Assembly: GCA_016874135.1 (NCBI GenBank)
Contig: VGVE01000021.1
Coordinates: 1-39,154, forward strand
DNA length: 39,154 nt
Reading direction: 5' to 3'
From: Gammaproteobacteria bacterium
Lineage (GTDB): Bacteria > Pseudomonadota > Gammaproteobacteria > Pseudomonadales > Azotimanducaceae
This document shows positions 1 through 7,207 of the stretch, piece by piece; within the stretch, counting starts at the first letter, position 1; each line of letters opens with the position of its first letter. The notes beneath the pieces are model-generated. The model saw only the letters and a program-made list of their open reading frames with translations, did not search any database and was not told the DNA's origin. Position numbers and translations under genes: made by a program.

Positions 1-1
1 C

Positions 2-532
2 CGCTTTCCCGTGCTGTATGTGCCGGAGTTTGAGATCGCCGCGAAGAAGACCCGTTTGCCGCTGCCCCTGCTCATGGCCGTTACCCGCCAGGAGAGCGCT
101 TTCGACCGTCACGCCCGATCCGTCGCCAATGCCCGCGGCCTGATGCAGCTGCTGCCGAGTACGGCACGCTGGGTCGCCGAGAGAACGCGCCAGAAGGCGC
201 CTTCGGAAGCCATGTTGTATGAGCCCAGAATCAACATCGGCCTCGGCAGCACCTACCTCGCCGGACTGCTTGGCCGCTATCAGAATCAGCTGCCACTCGC
301 TGCCGCTGCCTACAACGCCGGCGAAGGCCGCGTGAAACGCTGGACCGCCGAGGCAGTAGGCATGCCGATGGATGTGTGGATCGAAACCATCCCTTTCAAC
401 GAAACTCGCAACTACGTGAAAAACGTACTGGCCTTCCGGGTGGTCTACGGAATCCTCACTGAAATGCCCCAGCCTGCGCTCGGGGACCATGAGATGCATG
501 TGCTGAAGAAAACCCTCACCGCATCGAGATGA
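2..532 (+). CDS. Lytic transglycosylase, C-terminal catalytic part (5' end outside window)
   Basis: This is the C-terminal SLT domain of a murein lytic transglycosylase, which cleaves the MurNAc-GlcNAc bond of peptidoglycan with 1,6-anhydro product formation. The frame is open to the left edge, so the start lies outside the window; the GTG at 11 is not a credible start because the preceding codons (RFP) already fit the Slt70 pattern. Visible family marks are the catalytic Glu in RQESAF (28 residues after the GTG), GLMQLLPSTA, the AYNAGEGRV segment and the NETRNYVKNVL stretch near the end. It overlaps tatD by four bases (ATGA), so the two are probably translationally coupled. I infer a periplasmic location from the family; the signal peptide is not visible. 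Confidence 0.93.
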   Translation, partial: RFPVLYVPEFEIAAKKTRLPLPLLMAVTRQESAFDRHARSVANARGLMQLLPSTARWVAERTRQKAPSEAMLYEPRINIGLGSTYLAGLLGRYQNQLPLAAAAYNAGEGRVKRWTAEAVGMPMDVWIETIPFNETRNYVKNVLAFRVVYGILTEMPQPALGDHEMHVLKKTLTASR

Positions 533-1347
533 GCGGGCTGATCGACATCGGCGCCAATCTGCTGAGCAGCCACTTTGACACCGATCTGGACGTGGTGCTG
601 ACAAGAGCGCTCACCGCAGGTGTGGAACGCATACTGATTACCGCATCAAATCTGCAGGCGGTGCCGGAAATCCTCGACCTCATCAGGGTGAACCGCAGGC
701 GATCCGACTGGCCAAGGTTGTACTGCACCGCAGGTATTCATCCCCACGAAGCAGCCTCCGCGCCGGCAGGCTTTTCGGCAGCCCTCATCGACTGGTTCGA
801 AGATCCTGATGTGGTGAGTGCCGGTGAAGCTGGTCTCGACTACAACCGGAACTTCTCACCAAAAAACATCCAGCGCGAGGTGTTCAGTGCGCAGATCGAA
901 GCTGCGCGCGCTGCGGATATGCCACTCTTCGTGCACGACCGTGAGAGCGGCGGCGACACCCTGGAACTGCTGCGCGACGGTAACGTCAATCCGGAACGCA
1001 TCGTGATCCACTGCTTCACCGGCACGGCAGCGGAGCTCGACGCCTATCTGGACACGGGTTTTTGCATCGGCATCACCGGTTGGGTGTGCGACAGGAAGCG
1101 GGGTGAACTCCTGCGCTCACTCGTAGCCCGGATCCCGCTTGATCGGTTGCTGATCGAAACAGATGCTCCATGGCTGCTTCCTCAGGACTTGCCTGCACCC
1201 GCGCGCAAGCGCATGAGTCGACGCAATGAACCGGCCACCCTGCCACACATTGCTACTACCCTCGCCCACCTGATGCAGGTCGATCCAGACGTGCTGGGCG
1301 ATGTTACCCGCGCCAACGCGATCCGGTTTTTCCGCCTGGAGCCGTGA
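529..1347 (+). CDS. tatD: TatD family metal-dependent DNase
   Basis: A 272-residue protein matching E. coli TatD along its whole length, including the start (IDIGANLLSSHF), GWVCD and SRRNEPA. TatD is a cytoplasmic 3'-5' exonuclease of the TIM-barrel amidohydrolase superfamily, linked to DNA repair and DNA fragmentation. Metal-ligand candidates are His71 and His73 (GIHPHE), Glu100 (GEAGLDYNRNFS), His136, His161 (IHCFTGT) and Asp212 (IETDAPWLLP). The usual first HxH motif is DIGAN here, as in true TatD rather than YcfH/YjjV paralogues. It is coupled to the lytic transglycosylase by an ATGA overlap. A hairpin spans its stop codon. Confidence 0.95.
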   Translation: MSGLIDIGANLLSSHFDTDLDVVLTRALTAGVERILITASNLQAVPEILDLIRVNRRRSDWPRLYCTAGIHPHEAASAPAGFSAALIDWFEDPDVVSAGEAGLDYNRNFSPKNIQREVFSAQIEAARAADMPLFVHDRESGGDTLELLRDGNVNPERIVIHCFTGTAAELDAYLDTGFCIGITGWVCDRKRGELLRSLVARIPLDRLLIETDAPWLLPQDLPAPARKRMSRRNEPATLPHIATTLAHLMQVDPDVLGDVTRANAIRFFRLEP

Positions 1348-1359
1348 GTCACGCGGCTC
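1339..1359. terminator. Hairpin between convergent tatD and glutaredoxin-like gene
   Basis: GAGCCG at 1339-1344 pairs with CGGCTC at 1354-1359; an inner TGA/TCA pairing extends the stem past a two-base bulge. It covers the tatD stop and abuts the stop of the leftward gene. There is no U-tract, so intrinsic termination is only inferred. Confidence 0.4.
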
Positions 1360-1615
1360 AGACGGATTGCGCAATCCTTCGATACCAGGCACTGACCCGT
1401 TCGCGGGTCAGTGGTGCATCCAGTTCGTGTTTCGAGTATCGAAGCACAGGAACGCGTGCGCCGTAGCGCTCAACCCCGTCATCTATCCGCGTGACGTCAA
1501 TGACCTGAAGCCGGACACCGCGCAGTTCTGGCATACTCATCAGTAAATCCAGCGCGGATTCGCACAGGCTGCAATCCGTCGTTCCCAGCAGCGCCAGCGT
1601 TTTTACTTCACCCAT
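1358..1615 (-). CDS. Glutaredoxin-like protein (DUF836 type)
   Basis: An 85-residue protein with the thioredoxin-fold opening LALLGTTDCSLCESALDLL. The CxxC pair (CSLC) followed by a hydrophobic helix, the mid-protein VIDVTRIDD and the conserved VPVLRY segment (cis-Pro) match the small glutaredoxin-like DUF836 family. Such proteins probably act in thiol-disulfide exchange; no partner can be named. I chose the ATG at 1615 (MGEVKTL) because it places the first beta strand at the N-terminus; a longer frame to 1681 would run into the divergent neighbour and adds unconserved-looking sequence. It converges on tatD with ten bases between stop codons. Confidence 0.82.
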   Translation of the reverse strand: MGEVKTLALLGTTDCSLCESALDLLMSMPELRGVRLQVIDVTRIDDGVERYGARVPVLRYSKHELDAPLTRERVSAWYRRIAQSV

Positions 1616-1645
1616 CACACGTTCCAAAACGTTATCTGAAGCCCG

Positions 1646-2575
1646 ATGCCACATTTTGCCCTGCGATTCGCGGATTCCCACAGTGCGGCGCGATATCCGC
1701 TCCCCGTCGCCGGGCCACTTCTTTTCTTGGGCCAGGGTGAATCACGGATCATCCGCGCCGACTTGCCGCCACTTCCAGCGCATTGGATTGTCGCCGCCAG
1801 CTTTGTTACCCCCGGTGCCATCACACCCACCCATCAATTCCGGTTGCTGACAAACGAACACACGTGGTCACTCCTGCCGGTGCCTTCACAGCCTGGGCAA
1901 CGCCCTGATCTCACGGCTATGGATCCGTCGGTCAGCGTACACATCGATTGCTGGCATACCCATGTCTCGATTCAAGCGCCGCGGATTGAACTTGTCATCA
2001 ACACCACAAGCGCACCCCGACACTATCTGCTCTGCATTTCCGCGCGGCCCGTGCAGCTCGATGTTGGCCCTGCGAGCGCGGCTTGCATCGTTGCGGATCC
2101 GCCACAGAAGCTGTCGCAGATGACCGCAGCTGATTCGGTGCGGCATCACATCTGCTCACCCACCAGCGTGGCGATGCTCCTGCCGGGTGCCGCGCGTGAT
2201 CCGATCGCCACGGCCTGTCGCGACAATGCGACCGGTCTGTACGGCAGCTGGCCCATGGCCGTTCGCACCGCAGCAGCAGCAGGTGCCGTTGCCGGCGTGG
2301 AGCTGCACGATTCCTGGTCCCAGGCATTGCACGTAATGCGCGAGGGTTACGCGTTTGCAGCTTCCATCCGGTACGCACCGGGGAGTCTGACGGGGGCGCC
2401 ACTCGCCTCGACGGCAGGTCACCTGGTGGTCGTCCATAGCATCGGGGAAGGCCGGGTGTTGGTACATGATCCCGCTGCGGCGAGTGACGAGGCGACGGCG
2501 ATATCCCATGACATCGATGAATTTTCGCGTGCATGGCTGGCCTCGCGAGGCGCAAGTTATATCATCGCGCCATGA
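1646..2575 (+). CDS. Peptidase C39-like cysteine peptidase with N-terminal beta-rich domain
   Basis: A 309-residue protein. The C-terminal half (about 150-309) has the layout of the C39-like papain-fold family: Cys170 in HHICSPTSVAML, His259 in AGHLVVVHSI and Asp275 in VLVHDPAA form the expected Cys-His-Asp triad. The first 150 residues are rich in predicted strands and match nothing I can name. There is no signal peptide or membrane segment, so it is probably cytoplasmic, unlike the ABC-exporter C39 domains. Its TGA overlaps the ATG of the next gene, which opens a four-gene coupled run with a GNAT acetyltransferase and an ATP-grasp ligase. The triad is seen directly; activity and substrate are not known. 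Confidence 0.82.
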   Translation: MPHFALRFADSHSAARYPLPVAGPLLFLGQGESRIIRADLPPLPAHWIVAASFVTPGAITPTHQFRLLTNEHTWSLLPVPSQPGQRPDLTAMDPSVSVHIDCWHTHVSIQAPRIELVINTTSAPRHYLLCISARPVQLDVGPASAACIVADPPQKLSQMTAADSVRHHICSPTSVAMLLPGAARDPIATACRDNATGLYGSWPMAVRTAAAAGAVAGVELHDSWSQALHVMREGYAFAASIRYAPGSLTGAPLASTAGHLVVVHSIGEGRVLVHDPAAASDEATAISHDIDEFSRAWLASRGASYIIAP

Positions 2576-2826
2576 GGCCAATCGTCACTTTTCTGGCCGG
2601 CCTTGCCGGTCTCGGTGCGTCCACGTCCCTGTTTACCTGGGGTCTCGTCACCTGGACCTTGCAGAATTTTTCACTCGTCTACCTGTGGCCGTTCAATGGC
2701 CCTGCGGCACTGCAACCAGTACACGTGCTCACCGTCGGACTGGCGGGACTGCCGTTTGCATTCCACCTGATCGGCGGAGCTTCGGGGAACTCCGGCCAGA
2801 CCGAGGCGGGAGAAGTACGTGACTGA
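2572..2826 (+). CDS. Small two-helix membrane protein of unknown function
   Basis: An 84-residue protein starting at the ATG that overlaps the stop of the C39-like gene (ATGA). Two hydrophobic segments are visible, about residues 4-28 (FLAGLAGLGASTSLFTWGL) and 50-67 (VHVLTVGLAGLPFAFHLIG), separated by a loop containing YLWPFNG. The C-terminal tail is hydrophilic. I do not recognise the family. Its reading frame runs eight bases into the next gene, so translation of the set is probably coupled. Its place between a peptidase and an acetyltransferase suggests it anchors, or is acted on by, the neighbouring enzymes, but that is inference. Confidence 0.7.
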   Translation: MRPIVTFLAGLAGLGASTSLFTWGLVTWTLQNFSLVYLWPFNGPAALQPVHVLTVGLAGLPFAFHLIGGASGNSGQTEAGEVRD

Positions 2827-3343
2827 GCCGCAGATTTATCTTCGCCCGCTGACATCAGATGACCGAGACGAGTTTCTGCGCATGAGCCAGGACAGCCGCG
2901 GGTTGCACGAACCCTGGATATCACCACCGACCACGGCGCGCGGCTTCGAGGCCTATATCAACCGGCTCGACAGTGACGATCACGAGAGTTTTCTGGTCTG
3001 CGAGAAAGCCAGCCGTGCGATCACCGGAGTCATCAATCTGAACAGCATCGTTCGTGGAACTTTTTTATCGGCAAGCCTCGGGTACTACGTTGCCGCCGCC
3101 TACGCCGAGCGCGGCTACATGCAGCAAGGATTGCTGCGGGTCGCTGAACATGCCTTCCGTGTCATGGGCCTGCACCGGCTCGAAGCCAACATCCAGCCGG
3201 AAAACCGCCGTTCGATCCGGCTCGTACAACGTTGCGGCTTCCGGCTGGAAGGGCTCTCTCCCAAGTTTCTCTTCATCGACGGCGCCTGGCGAGACCACGA
3301 ACGCTGGTGCAAGGTCGATCCACGGCAGGGGCTCGAATCATGA
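2819..3343 (+). CDS. GNAT N-acetyltransferase, RimJ/RimL type
   Basis: A 174-residue GNAT protein with a GTG start that overlaps the preceding gene by eight bases. RimJ/RimL-like marks include the opening YLRPLTSDDRDEFL, the strand GVINLNSIVRG, GYYVAAAYAERGYM in place of the acetyl-CoA loop, LHRLEANIQPEN, and RLVQRCGF followed by EGLSPKFLFIDGAWRDHERW. The family acetylates N-terminal or side-chain amines, often on ribosomal proteins or small molecules; the substrate here is unknown. Its stop overlaps the start of the ddl-type gene (ATGA). The context with a C39-like peptidase and an ATP-grasp ligase hints at a peptide substrate, but a ribosomal role remains possible. Confidence 0.88.
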   Translation: MTEPQIYLRPLTSDDRDEFLRMSQDSRGLHEPWISPPTTARGFEAYINRLDSDDHESFLVCEKASRAITGVINLNSIVRGTFLSASLGYYVAAAYAERGYMQQGLLRVAEHAFRVMGLHRLEANIQPENRRSIRLVQRCGFRLEGLSPKFLFIDGAWRDHERWCKVDPRQGLES

Positions 3344-4338
3344 GCCAGCCGACAGGATCCGAATCCACCAAAGTCGCTGTTCTGCGCGGTGGCTATTCAC
3401 GTGAAGCGGAAGTCTCTGCGAAATCCGCGCGTGAAGTGGCTGCAGGGCTCGAAACTGCGGGATACACCGTTGCGATCATTGATCTCGGCAGCGCCCTCAC
3501 CCGAGATCTGCTCGACTTCAATCCGCATGTGGTCTTTCCAGCGCTGCATGGTTCACCAGGCGAAGACGGCACGGTCCAGGGGTTTCTGGAAATGCTTGAT
3601 CTACCCTACGTCGGCGCCGGCGTGCACGGTTCCGCTACAGCCATGGACAAGAGTCTCGCCAAGGCAGTGTTCGCGCGTGCCGGCCTGCCCGTTCTGCCTG
3701 ATGTGGTGGTCGCGCCGGACCGGGATGTGTACGAAGCAGCAAGCGAAGTGCGACAAAAACTTGGGGAACGGATCGTCGTCAAACCTCTCGCGCAAGGTTC
3801 GGCCCTGGGAGTCCAACTGCTGCCGAATGGCGGCGACATCGCCGCCGCCATAAACAACAGCCGCGAAGCGGCTGCGGATGTGTCGGGTCCCGCCGCGGTG
3901 CTAGTTGAACCTTACGTCATGGGCCGGGAAATGACCGTGGGCGTGCTTGACCTTGAAGGCGCGGCCCCGCAGAGCTTTCCGGTCATCGAGATCCGCACCG
4001 CACAGGGAGAATGGTATGACTTTACCAACCGCTACACGGTGGGGCGCAGCGAGCACATTCTGCCGGCGCCGATCTCTTCACAAGCCAGTGCACGCATTCG
4101 CGAGATTGGTATCCAGGCACACCAGTCTCTGGGTTTGCATGAGCTCTCCCGCGCAGACCTTATTGTCACTGATGATGAATCGATCACGTTGCTCGAAGTC
4201 AACACATTGCCCGGCATGACCCCCACGAGCCTCTATCCGGATGGTGCACGCGCAGTCGGGTATTCGTTTTCAGCGTTGATGCAGGCGCTCGTCGCAAGTG
4301 CGCAACGACGCCACAAATCGAAAACGCACTTGAGCTAG
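3340..4338 (+). CDS. ddl: D-alanine--D-alanine ligase family ATP-grasp enzyme
   Basis: A 332-residue ATP-grasp ligase of the Ddl family, which joins two D-alanines for peptidoglycan precursors. The start is the ATG overlapping the GNAT stop; the frame is open further upstream but that lies inside the GNAT gene. Conserved elements are GGYSREAEVS (Glu22), PALHGSPGEDGTVQGFLEMLDLPYVG split over 67-92, the GSALGV loop (Ser154), NRY (Tyr232), SRADL (Asp273), and LEVNTLPGMTP (Glu286, Asn288). The Lys before the omega-loop tyrosine in E. coli DdlB is Arg231 here. Catalytic residues look intact. It is not in a dcw cluster, so it may be a second Ddl or an amide ligase with another substrate. Confidence 0.88.
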   Translation: MSQPTGSESTKVAVLRGGYSREAEVSAKSAREVAAGLETAGYTVAIIDLGSALTRDLLDFNPHVVFPALHGSPGEDGTVQGFLEMLDLPYVGAGVHGSATAMDKSLAKAVFARAGLPVLPDVVVAPDRDVYEAASEVRQKLGERIVVKPLAQGSALGVQLLPNGGDIAAAINNSREAAADVSGPAAVLVEPYVMGREMTVGVLDLEGAAPQSFPVIEIRTAQGEWYDFTNRYTVGRSEHILPAPISSQASARIREIGIQAHQSLGLHELSRADLIVTDDESITLLEVNTLPGMTPTSLYPDGARAVGYSFSALMQALVASAQRRHKSKTHLS

Positions 4339-4339
4339 G

Positions 4340-4726
4340 TCAGGAGACAACAGTCTCCGGCCGCTCCGCAAAACCGAGAACCACCGGGACCACCGAACGA
4401 CCCAGACGCGCCGCTTCGAGTGGCGCAAATAGCGACTTCGCGTCTTCGATGAGCTGGCGTTGCATTGATGCGATGCCTTCGAGCAGTCCGGCAACGGAAC
4501 TGTCCCGTCGCGCGAGATCCGCAAGACCGGCTAACGATTCTGCGCCTTGACTATGAACTTCCCGGCCATAGACACGCGTGATGGATTGATAGCTGGTTTG
4601 CTGGAAGTCCAGGGAGACTGCCGCCAACGCATCACTCTCGAAGCCGAGCGAAGCCAGGCGCAGCGCTACGTCACCGAGATCGCCCTGAAACAGCGACGAT
4701 GCCTGCTCCGCAACTTTCACGATCAT
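4340..4726 (-). CDS. Unidentified ORF, possibly the remnant of a longer gene
   Basis: A 128-residue frame with composition and codon use like its neighbours, but no family I recognise. It is hydrophilic and mostly helical in appearance, with repeated Leu/Ala heptad-like stretches (ALRLASLGFESDALAAV, AGLLEGIASMQRQLIEDA) and no membrane segment. The ATG at 4726 has no visible ribosome binding site, and the reading frame still looks coding for about ten codons upstream (SDLAAIDN) before a stop near 4763. It lies directly after a GST gene that ends too early. It may be the 3' part of a gene whose 5' part was lost, or an independent small protein; I cannot decide. Confidence 0.5.
   Translation of the reverse strand: MIVKVAEQASSLFQGDLGDVALRLASLGFESDALAAVSLDFQQTSYQSITRVYGREVHSQGAESLAGLADLARRDSSVAGLLEGIASMQRQLIEDAKSLFAPLEAARLGRSVVPVVLGFAERPETVVS
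4343..4358. terminator. Perfect hairpin at ddl / leftward ORF junction
   Basis: GGAGAC, loop AACA, GTCTCC: a perfect six-base stem just beyond the ddl stop (4336-4338) and inside the last codons of the leftward ORF. There is no U-tract on either strand. Confidence 0.35.
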
Positions 4727-4751
4727 GTTGTCGATCGCCGCCAGGTCCGAT

Positions 4752-5186
4752 TCACCAGTGCATCTTCAAACTGCTGCGCGTGAGTCGGATCCGCTCACGG
4801 CCGTCGGCGATCAGCTCCGGGTGCTGCTCCGCATCCGTTCGATAGATGGTCAGCCAAACGAGCACGCCGAGGGGTGGAAATGCGGTGCCTTCCGCGTAGA
4901 GCGACCACTGCAGGTAGCGTGCACGAAGAGGTGAATCGGCGGCCGGTGCAAGCCGGCCCCGCCCATACTTTTCGAGGATGTACTCGATCATCGCGCCAGA
5001 TTCCGCCATCACCACATCATCATCGACGAGCGTCGGGATCTTTCCCGTAGGTGTGTCCTGGATGAAGAACCGACCACTGGTCGGCTTGAAAGTCACGCGC
5101 TCGAGTTCATGGGGTATCTCGAGTTCTTCGAGCAACCAGCGAACACGGACCGCACGTGTGCCCAGTGCAACATAGAGTTTGAGCAT
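4752..5186 (-). pseudogene. Glutathione S-transferase, N-terminal domain plus start of C-domain; truncated
   Basis: 144 residues starting at ATG 5186, chosen over the GTG at 5198 because GGTGGAG lies six bases upstream. The thioredoxin-like N-domain is clear: KLYVALGTRAVRVRWLLEE, GKIPTLVDDDVVMAESGAMIEYILEKYG. GSTs are usually about 200-220 residues with an all-helical C-domain; here that domain begins (ARYLQWSLYAEGTAFPPLG) and stops after about 65 residues. Near the end the next frame reads THAQQFEDALVN, which looks like the expected continuation, so a frameshift or deletion near 4755-4780 is likely. No remaining GST C-domain is readable downstream in any leftward frame. A sequencing error alone would not explain the missing 50 or more residues. 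Confidence 0.7.
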
Positions 5187-5224
5187 CTTCGACTCCACCC
5201 GTTAACCCTACGTTTTTCGGTCTT

Positions 5225-6013
5225 TCAGCCGAGCCGCTGAAACCTGGGTGGTCTCTTTTCGATGAGTGCCATGGCACCTTCCCGGGCATCCGGCGCGGCT
5301 ACGAACTTCCACTGCACCCGCTCAGCCTCGCGAAGGGCCTGTGTATAGCCGGTCCCGAGATGCGAGTAGACCAGTTTTTTGGTTGCGGCAATGGCATGAG
5401 GAGCGGATGTTCTGGCGAGCCGGCGCACATAGGCGAATGCACGGTCCAGCAACTGCTCCGCAGGCACCACCTGTTCGACGAGGCCCATGTTCAGTGCCTC
5501 TGCTGCACTGATGCGATCACTCATCCACAAGAGATCGAGCGCTCGGCCGACACCGACGAGTCTAGGCAGCAACCAGCTGGACCCGTGTTCGGCAATGAGG
5601 CCACGTTTCAGAAAGACCGTAGTGAATGACGCGCTCTCGGCAGCGATTCGCAAATCACTCATGAGTGCCATGATGAGGCCACCACCTGCAGTTACACCGT
5701 TCACTGCACTGATGATCGGTTTCGGCGTTTCGAGAAAGTAGCTGAAGATTCCAGGCAACTCATCCGATGGCGGTGTTTCCCCGGCATCCGGACGGGACGT
5801 TACCTCTGCGAGGGTGGCTGAATCGAGTCCCGCACTGAATCCTCGCCCGGTACCGGTGAGAACGATTCCAACGACGCGGGTATCGGCCACACACGAATCA
5901 ACGGCTGCTCGAATACCCCGCAATGTGTCATAGGTGAACGCGTTGAGCTTCTCCGGGCGGTTGAGCCGGATCAAGCCCACAGGATCAGCAATTTCGAGTT
6001 CCACATCCGCCAC
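5225..6013 (-). CDS. Enoyl-CoA hydratase/isomerase family protein (crotonase fold)
   Basis: A 262-residue crotonase-fold protein with a GTG start preceded by GGGAGAG. The fold marks are RLNRPEKLNAF, GRGFSAGLD (oxyanion hole) and NGVTAGGGL (second oxyanion glycine). Of the two catalytic glutamates of classical hydratases, the first position is Ile114 (GGGLIM) and the second is replaced by a segment with Glu142 (LIAEHGSSWLLPRLVG). That pattern occurs in crotonase subfamilies that isomerise or act on unusual acyl-CoAs, so simple hydration of crotonyl-CoA should not be assumed. It follows an SDR gene on the same strand after a 295-base gap with three inverted repeats. A role in acyl-CoA catabolism is inferred. 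Confidence 0.88.
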   Translation of the reverse strand: MADVELEIADPVGLIRLNRPEKLNAFTYDTLRGIRAAVDSCVADTRVVGIVLTGTGRGFSAGLDSATLAEVTSRPDAGETPPSDELPGIFSYFLETPKPIISAVNGVTAGGGLIMALMSDLRIAAESASFTTVFLKRGLIAEHGSSWLLPRLVGVGRALDLLWMSDRISAAEALNMGLVEQVVPAEQLLDRAFAYVRRLARTSAPHAIAATKKLVYSHLGTGYTQALREAERVQWKFVAAPDAREGAMALIEKRPPRFQRLG

Positions 6014-6058
6014 GTCGTCTCTCCCGCTTGTGATGAACGCAGAGGATAGAGGGCAGAC

Positions 6059-6076
6059 CGATGCAAATCAGCATCG
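6059..6076. repeat. Inverted repeat upstream of crotonase gene (1 of 3)
   Basis: CGATGC at 6059-6064 and GCATCG at 6071-6076 with a six-base spacer, 46-63 bases upstream of the GTG at 6013. The position suits an operator near the promoter; no regulator is known. Confidence 0.5.
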
Positions 6077-6110
6077 ATCGCAGACCGCAGGCCTGGCGAC
6101 GCGTGATCAA

Positions 6111-6127
6111 GCTGTTTACGAAACAGC
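6111..6127. repeat. Inverted repeat upstream of crotonase gene (2 of 3)
   Basis: GCTGTTT, spacer ACG, AAACAGC: a perfect seven-base palindrome with a three-base centre. The shape suits a TetR-type dimer site or an RNA hairpin. Confidence 0.55.
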
Positions 6128-6135
6128 CTGGTCAG

Positions 6136-6149
6136 CCATCCAGGGATGG
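6136..6149. repeat. Inverted repeat upstream of crotonase gene (3 of 3)
   Basis: CCATCC and GGATGG separated by two bases. It lies nine bases from the previous palindrome, so the two may work together. Confidence 0.45.
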
Positions 6150-6308
6150 TTAGCCCGCTAATACAGAATGAAAACGCTATACTTGGCGTGAGCAGGTGTC
6201 GCCCGCAGAAGATGAAAAAGTACATGGAAGGACTTGTTCACCAACCTCTGATAGAACACACGGTATTCCATGCTCGCCAGCACTGGCATTCGGCCAGTTG
6301 CGTCGTCG

Positions 6309-7094
6309 TTAAAGCGCCGTGCCGCCGTCCACCGGCAGAATGGCGCCGTTGATACCTATGCCGAGATCCGAAACGAGCAGCAAGGCGAGCGCAGAGACTT
6401 CTTCAACGGTATTGATGCGTTTGGTCGACGCTTCCGCCGCATAGTTGCCGAGGAACTCTTCGTAGCTGAGGCCCATCGACGCCGCGGCAGATCGTCCAGT
6501 GATCTTCATCAAATCGGTTTCCACGGCGCCAGGGCTGATCGCATTCGAGGTGATGCCCTTGGCACCATACTCGAAAGCCACCGCCTTGGTGAAACCATTG
6601 AGCGCGTGTTTGAAGGTGATGTAGTGGGAGCAGTTGGCCTTGTTGGCTTGTTTGCCTTCAACAGAGGAGATGTTGATGATCCTGCCGGAGCCGCGTTTTT
6701 CCATGTCTCGCAGCGCCAGCCGCGTGGCCCAGAACGCGGAGTTGAGAATCCAGTTCCCCGCCTGGTCCCAGGCGTCTATCGCCAATTCCGCAACCGGTGC
6801 AAATCCGGAGGAACCACCGGCGTTGTTGACAAGAATATCCACGCGCCCGAACTTCGAGAGTGCAGCATTGATCGTGGCTTCCACATCCTCGCGCCGAGTG
6901 ACGTCCGCCGCAACGAACAGGGTTCGTGCCGGTAACCCAAGTTCCGCGATCGCCGCACTGCCTTTTTCCGGACTGCGACCGTTGATCACAACACTTGCAC
7001 CCGCCTTGAGAAAGGCTTCGGCGAGCGCAAACCCGATGCCTCTCGAACCGCCGGAAATCACCGCGACCTTGCCGGTGAGATCTACGCTTCCCAT
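6309..7094 (-). CDS. Short-chain dehydrogenase/reductase (SDR)
   Basis: A 261-residue classical SDR, an NAD(P)-dependent alcohol/ketone oxidoreductase with a Rossmann fold. The start at 7094 (MGSVDLTGKVAVISG) has GAGGGGGG upstream; the frame extends to 7139 but the extra residues are not SDR-like. Motifs are SGGSRGIG (14-21), NNAG (90-93), the catalytic Ser in NISS (143/144), Tyr158 and Lys162 in YITFK, and the ISPGAVETDL loop. The C-terminal GINGAILPVDGG is typical. The substrate cannot be read from sequence; 3-oxoacyl or hydroxyacid reduction is possible given the crotonase gene downstream on the same strand. Confidence 0.92.
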   Translation of the reverse strand: MGSVDLTGKVAVISGGSRGIGFALAEAFLKAGASVVINGRSPEKGSAAIAELGLPARTLFVAADVTRREDVEATINAALSKFGRVDILVNNAGGSSGFAPVAELAIDAWDQAGNWILNSAFWATRLALRDMEKRGSGRIINISSVEGKQANKANCSHYITFKHALNGFTKAVAFEYGAKGITSNAISPGAVETDLMKITGRSAAASMGLSYEEFLGNYAAEASTKRINTVEEVSALALLLVSDLGIGINGAILPVDGGTAL

Positions 7095-7207
7095 GCTTTC
7101 GCCCCCCTCTGCAGCCGTTGGTGATCCCCATAGGCACAAGACTTAAAGAATTGCCTGCGCCCTGACCTCGTAAGCCTGCCCTGGTGGATCGAAAACGGGA
7201 CCACGTA

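Larger units (their letters stand above)
6014..6308. other. Intergenic region with no convincing gene
   Basis: The longest gene-free stretch in the window, between the SDR stop and the crotonase start. Short ORFs on both strands lack start signals and recognisable sequence. It contains three inverted repeats (6059-6076, 6111-6127, 6136-6149). I could not pick a convincing -35/-10 pair. Confidence 0.6.

Noticed and set aside
5971..6225. 84-codon leftward frame in the gap before the crotonase gene
   Set aside because: It overlaps the crotonase start in another frame, has no ribosome site and no family; more likely untranslated leader.
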